Shown: positions 35,354 to 44,162, counted from the stretch's first letter. The stretch is DNA of 64,000 bases from CAZWVA01 sp964636885 (GCA_964636885.1 CAZWVA010000005.1:1-64000), one strand, 5' to 3'. The notes: generated by a model not told the origin, from the sequence alone. A program made the numbers and translations.

Positions 35354-36382
35354 TCACTTAACCCCGGATATACAGCAGGAATCCTGTATCCTTTGACTCA
35401 CGGATGACTTTAGATAGCACATAGCCGCACCGCGGTTGCCCGGACTCATTCCGGGCTTTACATATGTAAATGCCCTACAGTTTGTATCCTCAGCGCATGC
35501 GGTCTGACAGAGTTCGGGACGGGGCTCTGACAACGAGAAGTACCTAAGAACCGCTCCAGAGAGGTCAACGTTGTATTCCATCTTACCAGTGTCCCCTCCA
35601 CCAGGGATCGGCATTGTGTAGAAGCCGGATTTTTCGCTCTCCGCATACCACGGATCGCTATGCTGACCCTGGTCGATGGCATATACGCGCCATCCGTAGT
35701 AGCTTCCGGGCTCGAGATTCTTAAGTGTAACGGATGTGCCCCTCACCCAGTCGTTATACGTGAGGGTCCATTTCTGGGAAGAGGGATCGTATCTAAATAC
35801 GTTTATATAGAAGCTTACCGGGTCGCCATCGGGGTCGCCGTTATCTATCCATCGAAAGGTGACCGAAGAGGGGTCTATCGCGGGAGACCACTTATCCCAT
35901 GTGTTTGGCGGGCTTATGGGTGTGGGAGGGTTTGGAGGCCTGTTTTCTTTCACCCTCTCCGCTGTTATCGGTGGCTCAGGCGGTATTACGTATACCCGCT
36001 TCGGCTCCGGTGTAACGAATACGAAACTCCCCGGCCAGGAGTCCCAGTATCCGCTTGCCACACCGTTTCTCCTACTTCCGATGTAGGATGCACGGCCAGG
36101 GCGGATCTCTATTGTGACGGTCCCACCGGATGCAAACGTGATGAGCCCCGCATGGACGGCCGCCGTGCAGATTGAAGAATCGTCCGTGTATATGTCGGTT
36201 CCCGATACGGACCCCGGTTTTCCGTTAGGAGGGCATGTGTATGTGAACCGCTGGCCGTTCTTGCCGCGATGCTCGAGGGCGTTTGTGCTCCAGGTTGTTT
36301 GAGCAAGGGTGATGTTTGTTGTTCCCAGGGTTCCTAAAAGGAGTAGTGCACCTATTAGTGGTAATCCGAGTAGGGTTCTCAT
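35354..36382 (-). CDS. Exported LCCL-Fn3-PAN/apple domain protein
   Basis: 342 residues. Signal peptide to about residue 28 (LAQ|TT). The LCCL domain (about 45-125) shows RFTYTCPPNG, GTDIYTDDSSICTAAVHAGL and TVTIEIRPGRASYIGSRRNG then VASGYWDSWPGSFVF. A Pro-rich linker and an Fn3-like domain follow (PPNPPTPISPPNTW to about 262). The C-terminal PAN/apple domain has its Cys pattern (LCQTACAEDTNCRAFTYVK, MCYLKSS, DSCCISG). The extracellular role is unknown; all three modules are adhesion or carbohydrate/lipid-binding types. Divergent from cobS. Confidence 0.8.
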   Translation of the reverse strand: MRTLLGLPLIGALLLLGTLGTTNITLAQTTWSTNALEHRGKNGQRFTYTCPPNGKPGSVSGTDIYTDDSSICTAAVHAGLITFASGGTVTIEIRPGRASYIGSRRNGVASGYWDSWPGSFVFVTPEPKRVYVIPPEPPITAERVKENRPPNPPTPISPPNTWDKWSPAIDPSSVTFRWIDNGDPDGDPVSFYINVFRYDPSSQKWTLTYNDWVRGTSVTLKNLEPGSYYGWRVYAIDQGQHSDPWYAESEKSGFYTMPIPGGGDTGKMEYNVDLSGAVLRYFSLSEPRPELCQTACAEDTNCRAFTYVKPGMSPGNRGAAMCYLKSSVSQRIQDSCCISGVK

Positions 36383-36550
36383 CTTCCTTGTCCTCTTAAC
36401 GTCTCGTATTAGAGAGACCGTTTTGTTATACGAACCTTTTCCAAATATACTATATCTTACCCAAAACTCACACTGGATTTCCAGTGTTGGGAAATCGAGT
36501 GTTATTGACCACCAGAAGTGCTATCGGATAATCTCTTTTATGGAGTAACC

Positions 36551-37306
36551 ATGATTCCCAAGAGGCTTAAGGTAGCAATCGGGTTTCTCACTGTATTTAA
36601 ACTGGGAGACTTTAAAGAGGAGTTAGGGAAGGAGGACATTGCAAATTCGATCGTTTTCTTTCCCATTGTGGGATTACTCTTGGGAGGGATCTGCGTGCTT
36701 GCTCACCTTCTTTTGGGATACGTTGTTGCTTCAGAGCTGGTTCTATCCCTATTTCCGGTAATCATCCTGGCCGTACTCACGCGGGGGCTCCATCTGGATG
36801 GCGTTTCCGATTGCTTCGATGCCCTCCACTTTGCTTGGCACGATAGGGAAAGGGCCCTTTGTGTAATGAAGGGGAAGGCGATCGGGGCCTTTGGTGCCTC
36901 TGCGCTCGTAATCGTCCTGGTTGGAAAGCTCGTTGCCATTTCCGCCATCCCGGAGGGATTCGGGATAAAGAGCCTCCTCCTTATCCCCTCTCTCTCAAGG
37001 TGGACCCCAGCGATAGTGGCGATGCAGAGGGCTCCTGCGTCGGCGGAGGGACTCGGGTATATATTCACCGTTTATTCAACAAGGAGGGCTTTTTTTATAA
37101 GCGGAGTGGTTGCTCTAGCCCTTTCTTTTCTGCTTCTGGGGGTGAAGGGAATAGCGATATTCGTTCTCGTCTCCCTCTTTGCTTCTTTCCTCTCCTCTCT
37201 GTTTAATCGGGCATTTGGCGGGATAACCGGGGACGTCTTTGGCGCCGTGCTGGAGATCTCAGAGGTCTTTGGGTTTTTAATCGCTGGGATAATGGTTAAA
37301 TCATGA
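36551..37306 (+). CDS. cobS: Adenosylcobinamide-GDP ribazoletransferase (cobalamin synthase)
   Basis: Inner-membrane enzyme that joins AdoCbi-GDP with alpha-ribazole (phosphate) in the last stage of cobamide assembly. 251 residues, with GFLTVFK at the N-terminus, THGLHLDGVSDCFDAL-type TRGLHLDGVSDCFDALHFAW (about 82-101), KGKAIGAFGASALVIVLVGK and GGITGDVFGAVLEISE near the end, and six or seven TM helices. ATG 36551 follows GGAGTAACC. It overlaps the next gene by 4 bases. No cobalamin riboswitch is seen in the 168-base upstream region, only a 7-bp hairpin (36470-36487). Confidence 0.94.
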   Translation: MIPKRLKVAIGFLTVFKLGDFKEELGKEDIANSIVFFPIVGLLLGGICVLAHLLLGYVVASELVLSLFPVIILAVLTRGLHLDGVSDCFDALHFAWHDRERALCVMKGKAIGAFGASALVIVLVGKLVAISAIPEGFGIKSLLLIPSLSRWTPAIVAMQRAPASAEGLGYIFTVYSTRRAFFISGVVALALSFLLLGVKGIAIFVLVSLFASFLSSLFNRAFGGITGDVFGAVLEISEVFGFLIAGIMVKS

Positions 37307-38064
37307 AGATCGGAACTACATCTTACATATATCCGGATGGCATAATCCCCAATGTGAGAAAACTCATAGGTCTAGTGGACGATATCGAGCTCGTCCTTTT
37401 TGAGGGTAGGGAGTACTCGAACCTTCCTACCGAGGAGGACGTTAACACCCTTAGAAGGATATCCGAGGAGACCGGGATCTCGTACACGGTTCATCTCCCA
37501 ATCGATCTCGACATATGCTCCAGGGATACGGAGTTTAGGGGTTTTTCTCTAAATAGGATGGTGGAGATCATGAGGCTCACCCGCCCTCTCAGTCCAACCG
37601 GGTACGTGGTTCATCTTCCTAGAATGGGCGTTGAATCCGAGGAGATGTGGGCTCTAAGGGCGGTGAGGTCGCTTTCTGAGGTGTTTATCGAGTTTGGAAG
37701 CGAGTGCGTCCTTATCGAGAATCTAAGCTATCCGGTAGAGCGTATCCTTCCCATAGTAGAGGAGTTTGATTTTGGGCTCTGCCTCGACATAGGCCATGCC
37801 ATTAGATGCTCCGATAGTTGGGAGAGGATTTTTAATGATAACTTGGGAAGGATAAAGGCGATTCATCTCTACGGCCCGGAGGGGGAGGGGCATACAGGGC
37901 TCCAGAGGGTGGAAAGGGGCTTTGTAAAATCCGTCGTGGAGAGGGTTCTCTCATCGGGCTTCTCAGGGCTTCTTACGCTAGAGGTCTTTGGATTGGAGGA
38001 TTTCTTTCAGTCAAAGAGGATACTCATGGAGGAGATCTCCCTTTGGGAAAGAGGATCCTTATAA
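37303..38064 (+). CDS. cbiR: CbiR-like cobamide-remodelling phosphodiesterase (TIM barrel)
   Basis: A 253-residue AP-endonuclease-2-type TIM barrel. It begins MKIGTTSYIYPDGIIPNVRK, as CbiR proteins do, and has YTVHLPIDLD, GYVVHLPRM, LIENLSYPVE, LCLDIGHAIR and IHLYGPEGEGH, which supply His/Glu/Asp metal ligands at strand ends. CbiR hydrolyses the nucleotide-loop phosphoester of cobamides so that a new lower ligand can be installed. The position between cobS and cobU, overlapping both (4 and 22 bases), supports this over a sugar isomerase. Only the context and motif likeness were used. Confidence 0.72.
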   Translation: MKIGTTSYIYPDGIIPNVRKLIGLVDDIELVLFEGREYSNLPTEEDVNTLRRISEETGISYTVHLPIDLDICSRDTEFRGFSLNRMVEIMRLTRPLSPTGYVVHLPRMGVESEEMWALRAVRSLSEVFIEFGSECVLIENLSYPVERILPIVEEFDFGLCLDIGHAIRCSDSWERIFNDNLGRIKAIHLYGPEGEGHTGLQRVERGFVKSVVERVLSSGFSGLLTLEVFGLEDFFQSKRILMEEISLWERGSL

Positions 38065-38555
38065 CGGGCGGGATAAAGAGCGGAAAGAGCCGACTCGCCC
38101 TTCGGATTGCAAGGGGGATGGAAGAGGGTGATAGGGTCTTTATAGCAACGGCTCGCCCCATAGACGTCGAGATGGAGGGGAAAATAGAGGCGCATAGAAG
38201 GGAGCGGGGGAGCGATTTTAAAACGGTAGAGGTACCCATACACCTAGGGGAGGCCCTAAGTGGGATAGATCCATCAACCACCGTTATAGATTGCCTTACA
38301 CTCTGGCTCTCAAACCTCTTTTTTGAGTTAAAAGAGGGGGAAAGATCAGGGGAAGTGGAGGCCCTCGTGGATGCGTTAAAGGGATTTCGGGGAAACGCTA
38401 TAATAGTCACAAACGAGGTAGGATGGGGGATTATTCCGGAAGAGGAGATCTCAAGGAGGTATCAATCTGAGCTCGGAAGGCTCAACCAGAGGGTGGCCGA
38501 GATCTGTGATGAGGTGTATGTGATGATTTCGGGTATACCGGTTAGGATTAAGTGA
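38043..38555 (+). CDS. cobU: Adenosylcobinamide kinase / AdoCbi-phosphate guanylyltransferase
   Basis: Bifunctional enzyme producing AdoCbi-GDP. 170 residues: Walker A ITGGIKSGKSRLAL (about 6-19), ATARPIDVEMEGKIEAHRRE (guanylylation His, about 46), VIDCLTLWLSNL and VTNEVGWGIIPEEEISRRYQ then LGRLNQRVAEICDEVY. The TTG start at 38043 lies within the end of cbiR (22-base overlap), which indicates coupled translation. Converges on cobT with 27 bases between. Confidence 0.94.
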   Translation: MGKRILITGGIKSGKSRLALRIARGMEEGDRVFIATARPIDVEMEGKIEAHRRERGSDFKTVEVPIHLGEALSGIDPSTTVIDCLTLWLSNLFFELKEGERSGEVEALVDALKGFRGNAIIVTNEVGWGIIPEEEISRRYQSELGRLNQRVAEICDEVYVMISGIPVRIK

Positions 38556-38581
38556 GGCGAACGTCTAACTTTCTGGTATGT

Positions 38582-39643
38582 CTAATTTCTCGAAACCCCT
38601 GCCTCCTCGAATGTCGCCATCTCGTTAAAGGCCTTGATACCGGCCTCGATTATGGACATGGCAAGTACGGCTCCGGTGCCCTCTCCAAGGCGCATGTCGA
38701 GGTCGAGTATGGGTAAGAGGCCGAGTCTTTCAAGAACCAGCCCGTGTCCCTTTTCGGCGCTTTTATGAGAGATAAAGAGGTAATCCCTGACATTTGGGCA
38801 GAGTCCGATGGCGATAACCGCCCCTGCGGTTGATACGAACCCGTCAACCACTACCGGGACCCTCTTTGATGCCGCTCCGAGGATCACACCCGAAATCCCT
38901 CCTATCTCAAGCCCTCCTACCTTGGAGAGGACATCGATCGGGGAGTTTAGGTTGGGACTATGAAGCTCTAAGGCCCTTTCTACTATATAGACCTTATGTT
39001 TCCACGCCTCTTCCCCTATACCCGTTCCGTATCCCACAACATCCTCCGGTTTGAGATCGAGTAAGGCGGACACAATGGCGGCAGATGGGGTCGTGTTTCC
39101 TATCCCCATGTCCCCTGTGGCGATGAATCCGTATCCCCTTTTGATCGAATCCACTACGATTCTTATCCCGGTTTCGATGCACATTATGGCTTCCTCCTTT
39201 GTCATTGCCGGCTCTTTTGAGAGGTTTTTGGTACCCCTCCTTACCTTCTCTATTATGAGCCCCTCGGTGTCTTTAAACTCCCAATCTACCCCTATATCCA
39301 CTATAAAGACGTCTGCTCCGACGTGCCTTGCAAACGCATTTATAGCGGCGCCTCCCCGGAGGAAGTTAAATACCATCTCCTTCGTTACCTCCTTAGGATA
39401 GGCGCTCACCCCCTCTTCAACCACCCCGTGGTCTCCCGCAAGGACAAAAACGGCCTTTCTATCGAGTACCGGTTTTTTATTCTCCGTAATCGCCACCACA
39501 CGCTTTACGAATTCCTCCAGTTTTCCGAGGCTCCCCTTTGGCTTTGTGAGGTTATCGAGATGCCTTGAAGCGTATGCTATGTATTCCGGGTTTATCGGCC
39601 CTATGGATTGGATGGTTTCCTCAAGAAGGCCCGATCTAGACAC
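38582..39643 (-). CDS. cobT: Nicotinate-nucleotide:dimethylbenzimidazole phosphoribosyltransferase
   Basis: Activates the lower-ligand base to alpha-ribazole phosphate. 353 residues with KPKGSLGKLEEFVKR, VFVLAGDHGVVEEGVSAYPK, RGGAAINAFAR, ATGDMGIGNTTPSAAI and the catalytic Glu region LGEGTGAVLAMSIIEAG near the C-terminus. Its start overlaps the end of queE by 8 bases on the minus strand, so it is read from the queC-queE direction and meets cobU tail to tail. Confidence 0.95.
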   Translation of the reverse strand: MSRSGLLEETIQSIGPINPEYIAYASRHLDNLTKPKGSLGKLEEFVKRVVAITENKKPVLDRKAVFVLAGDHGVVEEGVSAYPKEVTKEMVFNFLRGGAAINAFARHVGADVFIVDIGVDWEFKDTEGLIIEKVRRGTKNLSKEPAMTKEEAIMCIETGIRIVVDSIKRGYGFIATGDMGIGNTTPSAAIVSALLDLKPEDVVGYGTGIGEEAWKHKVYIVERALELHSPNLNSPIDVLSKVGGLEIGGISGVILGAASKRVPVVVDGFVSTAGAVIAIGLCPNVRDYLFISHKSAEKGHGLVLERLGLLPILDLDMRLGEGTGAVLAMSIIEAGIKAFNEMATFEEAGVSRN

Positions 39644-40277
39644 CCCTCGTTTCCCCCCAGATGATCTTATGGAGCTGGGGAAGGACCCTCACCCTTTCCA
39701 GTCTGTCTTCAAGAACTCTCTCTGTGAGCCATTTAAGGCTGGTTCCATAGACGGGCTGGAAGACCACGTTCGCCCTTATACGGTATCTCCCGAGTATCCC
39801 TTTTGCGTATTCGTAATCCGTTTCGTCCTGGATGACGAACTTAAGCTGATCCCCTGGGCGGAGCCTCTCAAAGAGGGAAAAATCCATCCTCCCTTCCATC
39901 TTTGAGCTCGGGCACTTACAGTCCATGCTTATCAAACAGCCCTCTGTCCAAAAGATGGGGGGCGGTTCCCTGTGTCCCCCTGTCTCAAGCACTATGGAGT
40001 ACCCCTCATCTATGAGGTCCCTGGCTAAGGCCTCAACCTCACTTCTCTGAACGAGGGGCTCACCTCCCGTGATGCAGACCCTCTTACACCCGAGTCCCTC
40101 TATCTCCCTTTTAACATCCTCTACCGACATGTCCTTAAAATCCCTACCCTCGACCGCATACATGGAATCACACCACGTGCACCTGAGATCGCAGGCAAAG
40201 AGGCGAAGGAAGACCGTGGGAAGTCCTATCTCTACCCCTTCACCCTGGATTGAGAGGAAGATCTCGCTTATTTTCAT
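39636..40277 (-). CDS. queE: 7-carboxy-7-deazaguanine synthase
   Basis: Radical SAM enzyme of queuosine precursor synthesis, converting CPH4 to CDG. 213 residues: SIQGEGVEIGLPTVFLRL at the N-terminus, the [4Fe-4S] motif CDLRCTWCD (C-x3-C-x2-C, about 29-36), VCITGGEPLVQ and ISMDCKCPSS, all typical of QueE. It lies between queC (about 200 bases upstream) and cobT (8-base overlap). Confidence 0.94.
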   Translation of the reverse strand: MKISEIFLSIQGEGVEIGLPTVFLRLFACDLRCTWCDSMYAVEGRDFKDMSVEDVKREIEGLGCKRVCITGGEPLVQRSEVEALARDLIDEGYSIVLETGGHREPPPIFWTEGCLISMDCKCPSSKMEGRMDFSLFERLRPGDQLKFVIQDETDYEYAKGILGRYRIRANVVFQPVYGTSLKWLTERVLEDRLERVRVLPQLHKIIWGETRGV

Positions 40278-40323
40278 CTCTACTATTTTACCTTGGCAAA
40301 GGCATACCGTGGCCCTATGGAAT

Positions 40324-40425
40324 GCAGAGGGTCATTCTGCCCACTTAGTTGCGAGGATAAGTGGAGAGGTGACGGCGCCTTAATCGTAGCAACCTTCTTG
40401 AAACCCACATCGTGGAGTCACCTCT
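40324..40425. other. Unexplained structured intergenic segment between queC and queE
   Basis: Three hairpins with no base between them: GCAGA/TCTGC (40324-40340), CCACTTA/TAAGTGG (40341-40364) and a perfect 9-bp stem AGAGGTGAC/GTCACCTCT (40365-40373 with 40417-40425). Loop sequences offer further pairing (GTTGC at 40348 with GCAAC at 40389; GGGT at 40329 with ACCC at 40403). The strand is undecided; on the minus strand it would be the leader of queE. It matches no riboswitch I recognise, including the preQ1 classes. No ORF is supported here. Confidence 0.45.
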
Positions 40426-40475
40426 TTAGTCCGATCCGGTTTCCGTGTAGTCATCTACTGCCTCCTTTTAACGTA

Positions 40476-41156
40476 TTATCTGGAATCATCGTACTCTGTT
40501 GGATCAATAACACCCGATTCCCGAAAGGCCCTTTTTCTCTCCCTACAGGAACTGCAGAGACCGCAGTGTATCTCCCCGCCCTTGTAGCAGGACCAGGTCT
40601 CTTCATAGGGAACACCCAAATCGGCTCCGAGCTTAACGATCTCGGATTTATTCATATTGACAAAGGGGGCGGATACGACTAGGTTGGGATTATCATTTGC
40701 GAGTCGCTCGGCATACTCGAAGGCCTCTACAAACTCACGCCTGCAGTCGGGATAGACCCCCCTATCCGAATGATGGGCTCCAAAGAACACGTAGTCCGCA
40801 CCTATACTCACCGCATGGCCTACGGCTATGGAGAGGAATATCGCGTTTCTATTTGGGACTATGGTCGCTTTTAGGGTTTCATAGTGCTCGGCGGTTTCTG
40901 GGACATCCGGAATATCGATCCCCGAATCTGTCAAGGCGGAGCCCGAAAGGAGCCCTTTTAGAGGGGAGATGTCTATAATCCTGTGGGAGACGTTTAAGCC
41001 GTGGCAGATCCTCTTTGCGGACTCGATCTCCCTTTCGTGCTTCTGTCCGTAGATGAATGTAAGGGCATGGGTTTCATATCCCTCCTTAACCGTTTTATAG
41101 AGGAGGGTGGAACTGTCTATTCCCCCGGATACGATGACGACCGCCTTTTTCTTCAT
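40476..41156 (-). CDS. queC: 7-cyano-7-deazaguanine synthase
   Basis: Converts CDG to preQ0 with ATP and ammonia. 226 residues: PP-loop VIVSGGIDSSTLLYKTV (about 6-22), FGAHHSDRGVYPDCRREFVE and the zinc site CYKGGEIHCGLCSSCRERKR (four Cys, about 189-208). ATG 41156 (MKKKAVVIVSGG) is chosen because GGAAAG precedes it; the longer frame to 41210 adds an atypical tail. First gene of the queC-queE-cobT run. Confidence 0.95.
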   Translation of the reverse strand: MKKKAVVIVSGGIDSSTLLYKTVKEGYETHALTFIYGQKHEREIESAKRICHGLNVSHRIIDISPLKGLLSGSALTDSGIDIPDVPETAEHYETLKATIVPNRNAIFLSIAVGHAVSIGADYVFFGAHHSDRGVYPDCRREFVEAFEYAERLANDNPNLVVSAPFVNMNKSEIVKLGADLGVPYEETWSCYKGGEIHCGLCSSCRERKRAFRESGVIDPTEYDDSR

Positions 41157-41259
41157 CTTTCCGAATGCTAATAGTGTATCTTTCGTAGAGGCGGGCTTCA
41201 ATTCACCCACTCATCAGTGTTAAATGTCCAAAAGCGGTGTGACAAAGGCGGTATTTTGA

Positions 41260-43461
41260 CTAATTTGGAAGCGGCTTCCTATTAACTGCTCCCTTATCGT
41301 CTTTTTCTCTATTCTTTGAGACCACATCGAAAAAGTCTTCCAGTTTATTCTCCAGCTCGTCCACGTATCTTATTACGTCCTGAATCTGTCTATCAAGCTC
41401 TTCCGCCTCAAGGTCGATCTCTTCACATCTCTTCCATTCGATGATATGCCCTTTTATGTGCTCAAAAGCCTCGTGCATGGATTTCATGTCGTCTGCTATG
41501 CGTGACACGCTCACGGCGATCTCTTTCTTCTCCCTCTCTCCTTTTATGAACCCGGTCCATAGGAGCGCAACGACGAAGGCCACGAGTAGGATCCCCTGCA
41601 GGATCGTCGTCTCAAGCGTCGGATAGAGCCCGATTATATCCACCTGCGGGATAAAGCCAAGAGGGGTTATCCCGATAATACCGGCCTCCTGCAGTTCCCT
41701 TATCCCCTTTCCCGCAAAAACGAATGAGAGGAAGTAGAGTAGGGAGCTCGTGATACTGAAGAAGTATTTAAGAGGAATCCTGAGGCCGAGTTTAAAGACC
41801 ACAACTACGAGACCCAGAAGTAGAACGGTTCCTGTTATGAGCCCCCAGATGACCGCCCCCTGTGAGTTTACTTCCTGTAGCCATAGGGCCTGATAGAAGA
41901 GCACCGTTTCAAATGCCTCCCTATAGACGGCAAAGAAGGAAACGCTTGCAAGTGCAAATACGCTCTTCTTTGAGATCGCCTTCTTGACCTTTCCCTGTAT
42001 ATACTCCTTCCACTTTCTGACCTCGATCTTCGTAATGAGCCAATAACTCACATAGAAGAGAACCACAGCCGCTAGAAGGGACGTTACCCCCTCTATGACC
42101 TCCCGCTTAGCGCCGCTAATCGATATGACGGTTTGGGCTAAAACCCATGTGATAAATCCTGCCAGGAGGGCGAGAACCCATCCGAGATGGACGTATTTGA
42201 TGGAGTCACTGGCCCCCGTTGCACTGAGAAAGGCGATTACTGCGGCCACTATTAAGGCCGCCTCAAGCCCCTCCCTTATGATGATCGCAAACGAGTTTAT
42301 AAAGGAGATCGCATTTCCGACGGGCTTTCCGTTTTGGAGGACTAGGGAGGCACGACTTAGGTTACTCTCAATCTCTCTATAGATGGCCTTTACTTCGTCG
42401 GGGCTTCTTTCATCTTTAATCGCGTCTCTCAGTCTGGCAAACTTCGATTCGATCTCGTATTTGATCTCCTTATCCTTTAAGGCCAGTTTGGGCTCTACCC
42501 TCTCGAATCCCTCGAGGTAGGAATCGAGCGCTTTCGTGTATGCCTCCTGTTTATTTCCCTTTTCGTAGAGGGCCATGGATTCCTTAAGGAGGTTGCTTGC
42601 TATAACCAGTGGGTCCTCTTCTTTCTCTTCGGTTTCTCCTGTTCCCCTCCTTAAGAACGCTACTACCTTGGATAGGTCTTCTCCTCCTACGTATGGAGCT
42701 ATTTCCTTCTGGATCTCTTCATCTGAAAGGGTTGCGAGGTTCTTAATGTCCTTAATATCCGGGGGAATACCGGCTCTCTCCATTACTTCCTTTCCGTCCT
42801 CGGCCTCTTTCTCGCTGAATCTAAGGGATTGGATGTAGAAGGCGATGTCCCACTTCTCTTCCTCGGAGAGCTCTGAGAATGGGGGCATGGCCGTTCCCTC
42901 GATCCCGAAGCTCATAGTGTTATAGATCTTAAACGGGGAGAGCCTTCCCATCGTACCTCCGTTCGTAAAGTCTGTTGGAGGTGGGTTAAAACCGGAAGAA
43001 AGGGGGCCGTTTCCAGCGCCAAAGACGCCGTGGCACTTGGCACAGTTTCTCTCGTATAGGTCTTTTCCCGCGTGAAAGGAGGGGTTATTCTTCGGATAGG
43101 TTTCTATTCTATATGCCGAGATGATGCTGGCCTTGATCCCTCTTGCTACGGACTGAACGTCTTCAAGTGGGGATCTGTTTTCTATCTCCTTCTTGAGTTT
43201 GACGAGGCCCGCCTCGATCTTGGCTTTATCGCCGTCTGGGGGATTCAGCTTGCGGAAGAGATCGAGGGCTTCAGAGGAGAATTCGAGCATCTCTCTGTAC
43301 TCATCCTGATTTATGACCGTCCCTTTTCTAACGGCGTTTCCATAGTCTCCCCCTATGTAGTCCACGAGTGAGAGAACCCTTTTTGCTTCCTGGGAGGCAA
43401 GCGATGGAACGCTGAAAAAGAGGAGTAAGGGGAGTGTTATCAGGAGTCTTATTTTTCTCAT
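41260..43461 (-). CDS. Cytochrome c-FTR1 family iron permease fusion
   Basis: 733 residues. Signal peptide (1-22), helical domain (25-125), a cytochrome c domain with CAKCH (140-144) and axial Met in GTAMPPF (about 195), a helical linker, then the FTR1 permease with seven TM helices. There the REGLE (about 397) and REAFE (about 510) motifs give the R-E-x-x-E iron sites. The C-terminal ~85 residues are a charged coiled coil. It probably takes up ferrous iron with oxidation by the periplasmic heme domain. A 19-base Fur-like dyad lies 62 bases before its ATG. Confidence 0.88.
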   Translation of the reverse strand: MRKIRLLITLPLLLFFSVPSLASQEAKRVLSLVDYIGGDYGNAVRKGTVINQDEYREMLEFSSEALDLFRKLNPPDGDKAKIEAGLVKLKKEIENRSPLEDVQSVARGIKASIISAYRIETYPKNNPSFHAGKDLYERNCAKCHGVFGAGNGPLSSGFNPPPTDFTNGGTMGRLSPFKIYNTMSFGIEGTAMPPFSELSEEEKWDIAFYIQSLRFSEKEAEDGKEVMERAGIPPDIKDIKNLATLSDEEIQKEIAPYVGGEDLSKVVAFLRRGTGETEEKEEDPLVIASNLLKESMALYEKGNKQEAYTKALDSYLEGFERVEPKLALKDKEIKYEIESKFARLRDAIKDERSPDEVKAIYREIESNLSRASLVLQNGKPVGNAISFINSFAIIIREGLEAALIVAAVIAFLSATGASDSIKYVHLGWVLALLAGFITWVLAQTVISISGAKREVIEGVTSLLAAVVLFYVSYWLITKIEVRKWKEYIQGKVKKAISKKSVFALASVSFFAVYREAFETVLFYQALWLQEVNSQGAVIWGLITGTVLLLGLVVVVFKLGLRIPLKYFFSITSSLLYFLSFVFAGKGIRELQEAGIIGITPLGFIPQVDIIGLYPTLETTILQGILLVAFVVALLWTGFIKGEREKKEIAVSVSRIADDMKSMHEAFEHIKGHIIEWKRCEEIDLEAEELDRQIQDVIRYVDELENKLEDFFDVVSKNREKDDKGAVNRKPLPN

Positions 43462-43522
43462 GGTCTCAATCGGTATTTGTGCAATCCTTTCCGTTAGTTA
43501 GAGCCAAAGTGGCAAAAGAGAA

Positions 43523-43541
43523 ATTGAAATTTATTTTCAAT
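43523..43541. promoter_or_regulatory. Fur-box-like dyad before the iron permease
   Basis: ATTGAAA-N5-TTTCAAT, perfect 7-base arms, AT-rich centre, 19 bases in all, the size and style of Fur operators. It sits 62 bases upstream of the FTR1 gene. Confidence 0.55.
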
Positions 43542-43610
43542 AACCTGAGATTTTGTGAAGATTACCATAGGGAAACGGGGTGTCAAGGAAACAGTAGGAG
43601 CCTAATCTAT

Positions 43611-44162
43611 CTATCTCTCCCCCAGTTGTTCATGCAGATGGTACAGGTAGAAGGCCGAGATAACCAGGGAATGGGTTATCTTACCCTCTGAAACCAGGCG
43701 GTGCATATCCTGAACCGGTATTAAAAGGGAGGCTATATCCTCCGTGCCATCGAATCTCGGCTCTTGAACCCTCCTTACTCCCCTTGCGAGAAACGTATAG
43801 CAGGTATTGTCCTGTATGGCGGGATTCGGATGTACCCTTCCTATACAAAGCCAATCATCCGAGGCGTACCCTGTTTCTTCGAGGAGTTCCCGCTTTGCGG
43901 CCTCAAGAGGCGTCTCTCCAGGATCAACCATACCGCCAGGTATCTCAAGGGTTGGTGACTTTATCCCGTGTCTGTACTGTTTTATTAAGACCAACTCACC
44001 ATGGGGGGTAATGGGGACCACGTTTATCCAATCGGGTGCCTCGATCACGTAGAAATCGTGGTCCTTCCCGGTCACGGGGGAAAGGCTTATGTCCTTTCTC
44101 GTTGAAAAGATCCTGTACGAGTTTAGCCTCTCCGATCTAATAATGTCCCATTTCTTTATCAT
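43611..44162 (-). CDS. NUDIX hydrolase, ADP-ribose pyrophosphatase type
   Basis: 183 residues. The beta-rich N-terminus (HDFYVIEAPDWINVVPITPH) leads to VLIKQYRHGIKSPTLEIPGG, and a full Nudix box follows (GGMVDPGETPLEAAKRELLE, then ETGY, about 96-119). The QYR and the Pro-Gly before the box are typical of ADP-ribose/nucleoside-diphosphate-sugar hydrolases. It is downstream of the radical SAM gene on the same strand (27 bases), so the two may be cotranscribed. Confidence 0.88.
   Translation of the reverse strand: MIKKWDIIRSERLNSYRIFSTRKDISLSPVTGKDHDFYVIEAPDWINVVPITPHGELVLIKQYRHGIKSPTLEIPGGMVDPGETPLEAAKRELLEETGYASDDWLCIGRVHPNPAIQDNTCYTFLARGVRRVQEPRFDGTEDIASLLIPVQDMHRLVSEGKITHSLVISAFYLYHLHEQLGER

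Noticed and set aside
35660..36175. 171-codon frame antisense to the LCCL protein
   Set aside because: Shadow frame; the opposite strand encodes clear domains with a signal peptide.
36383..36550. Possible cobalamin riboswitch before cobS
   Set aside because: No B12-box or core blocks found, only a simple 7-bp hairpin.
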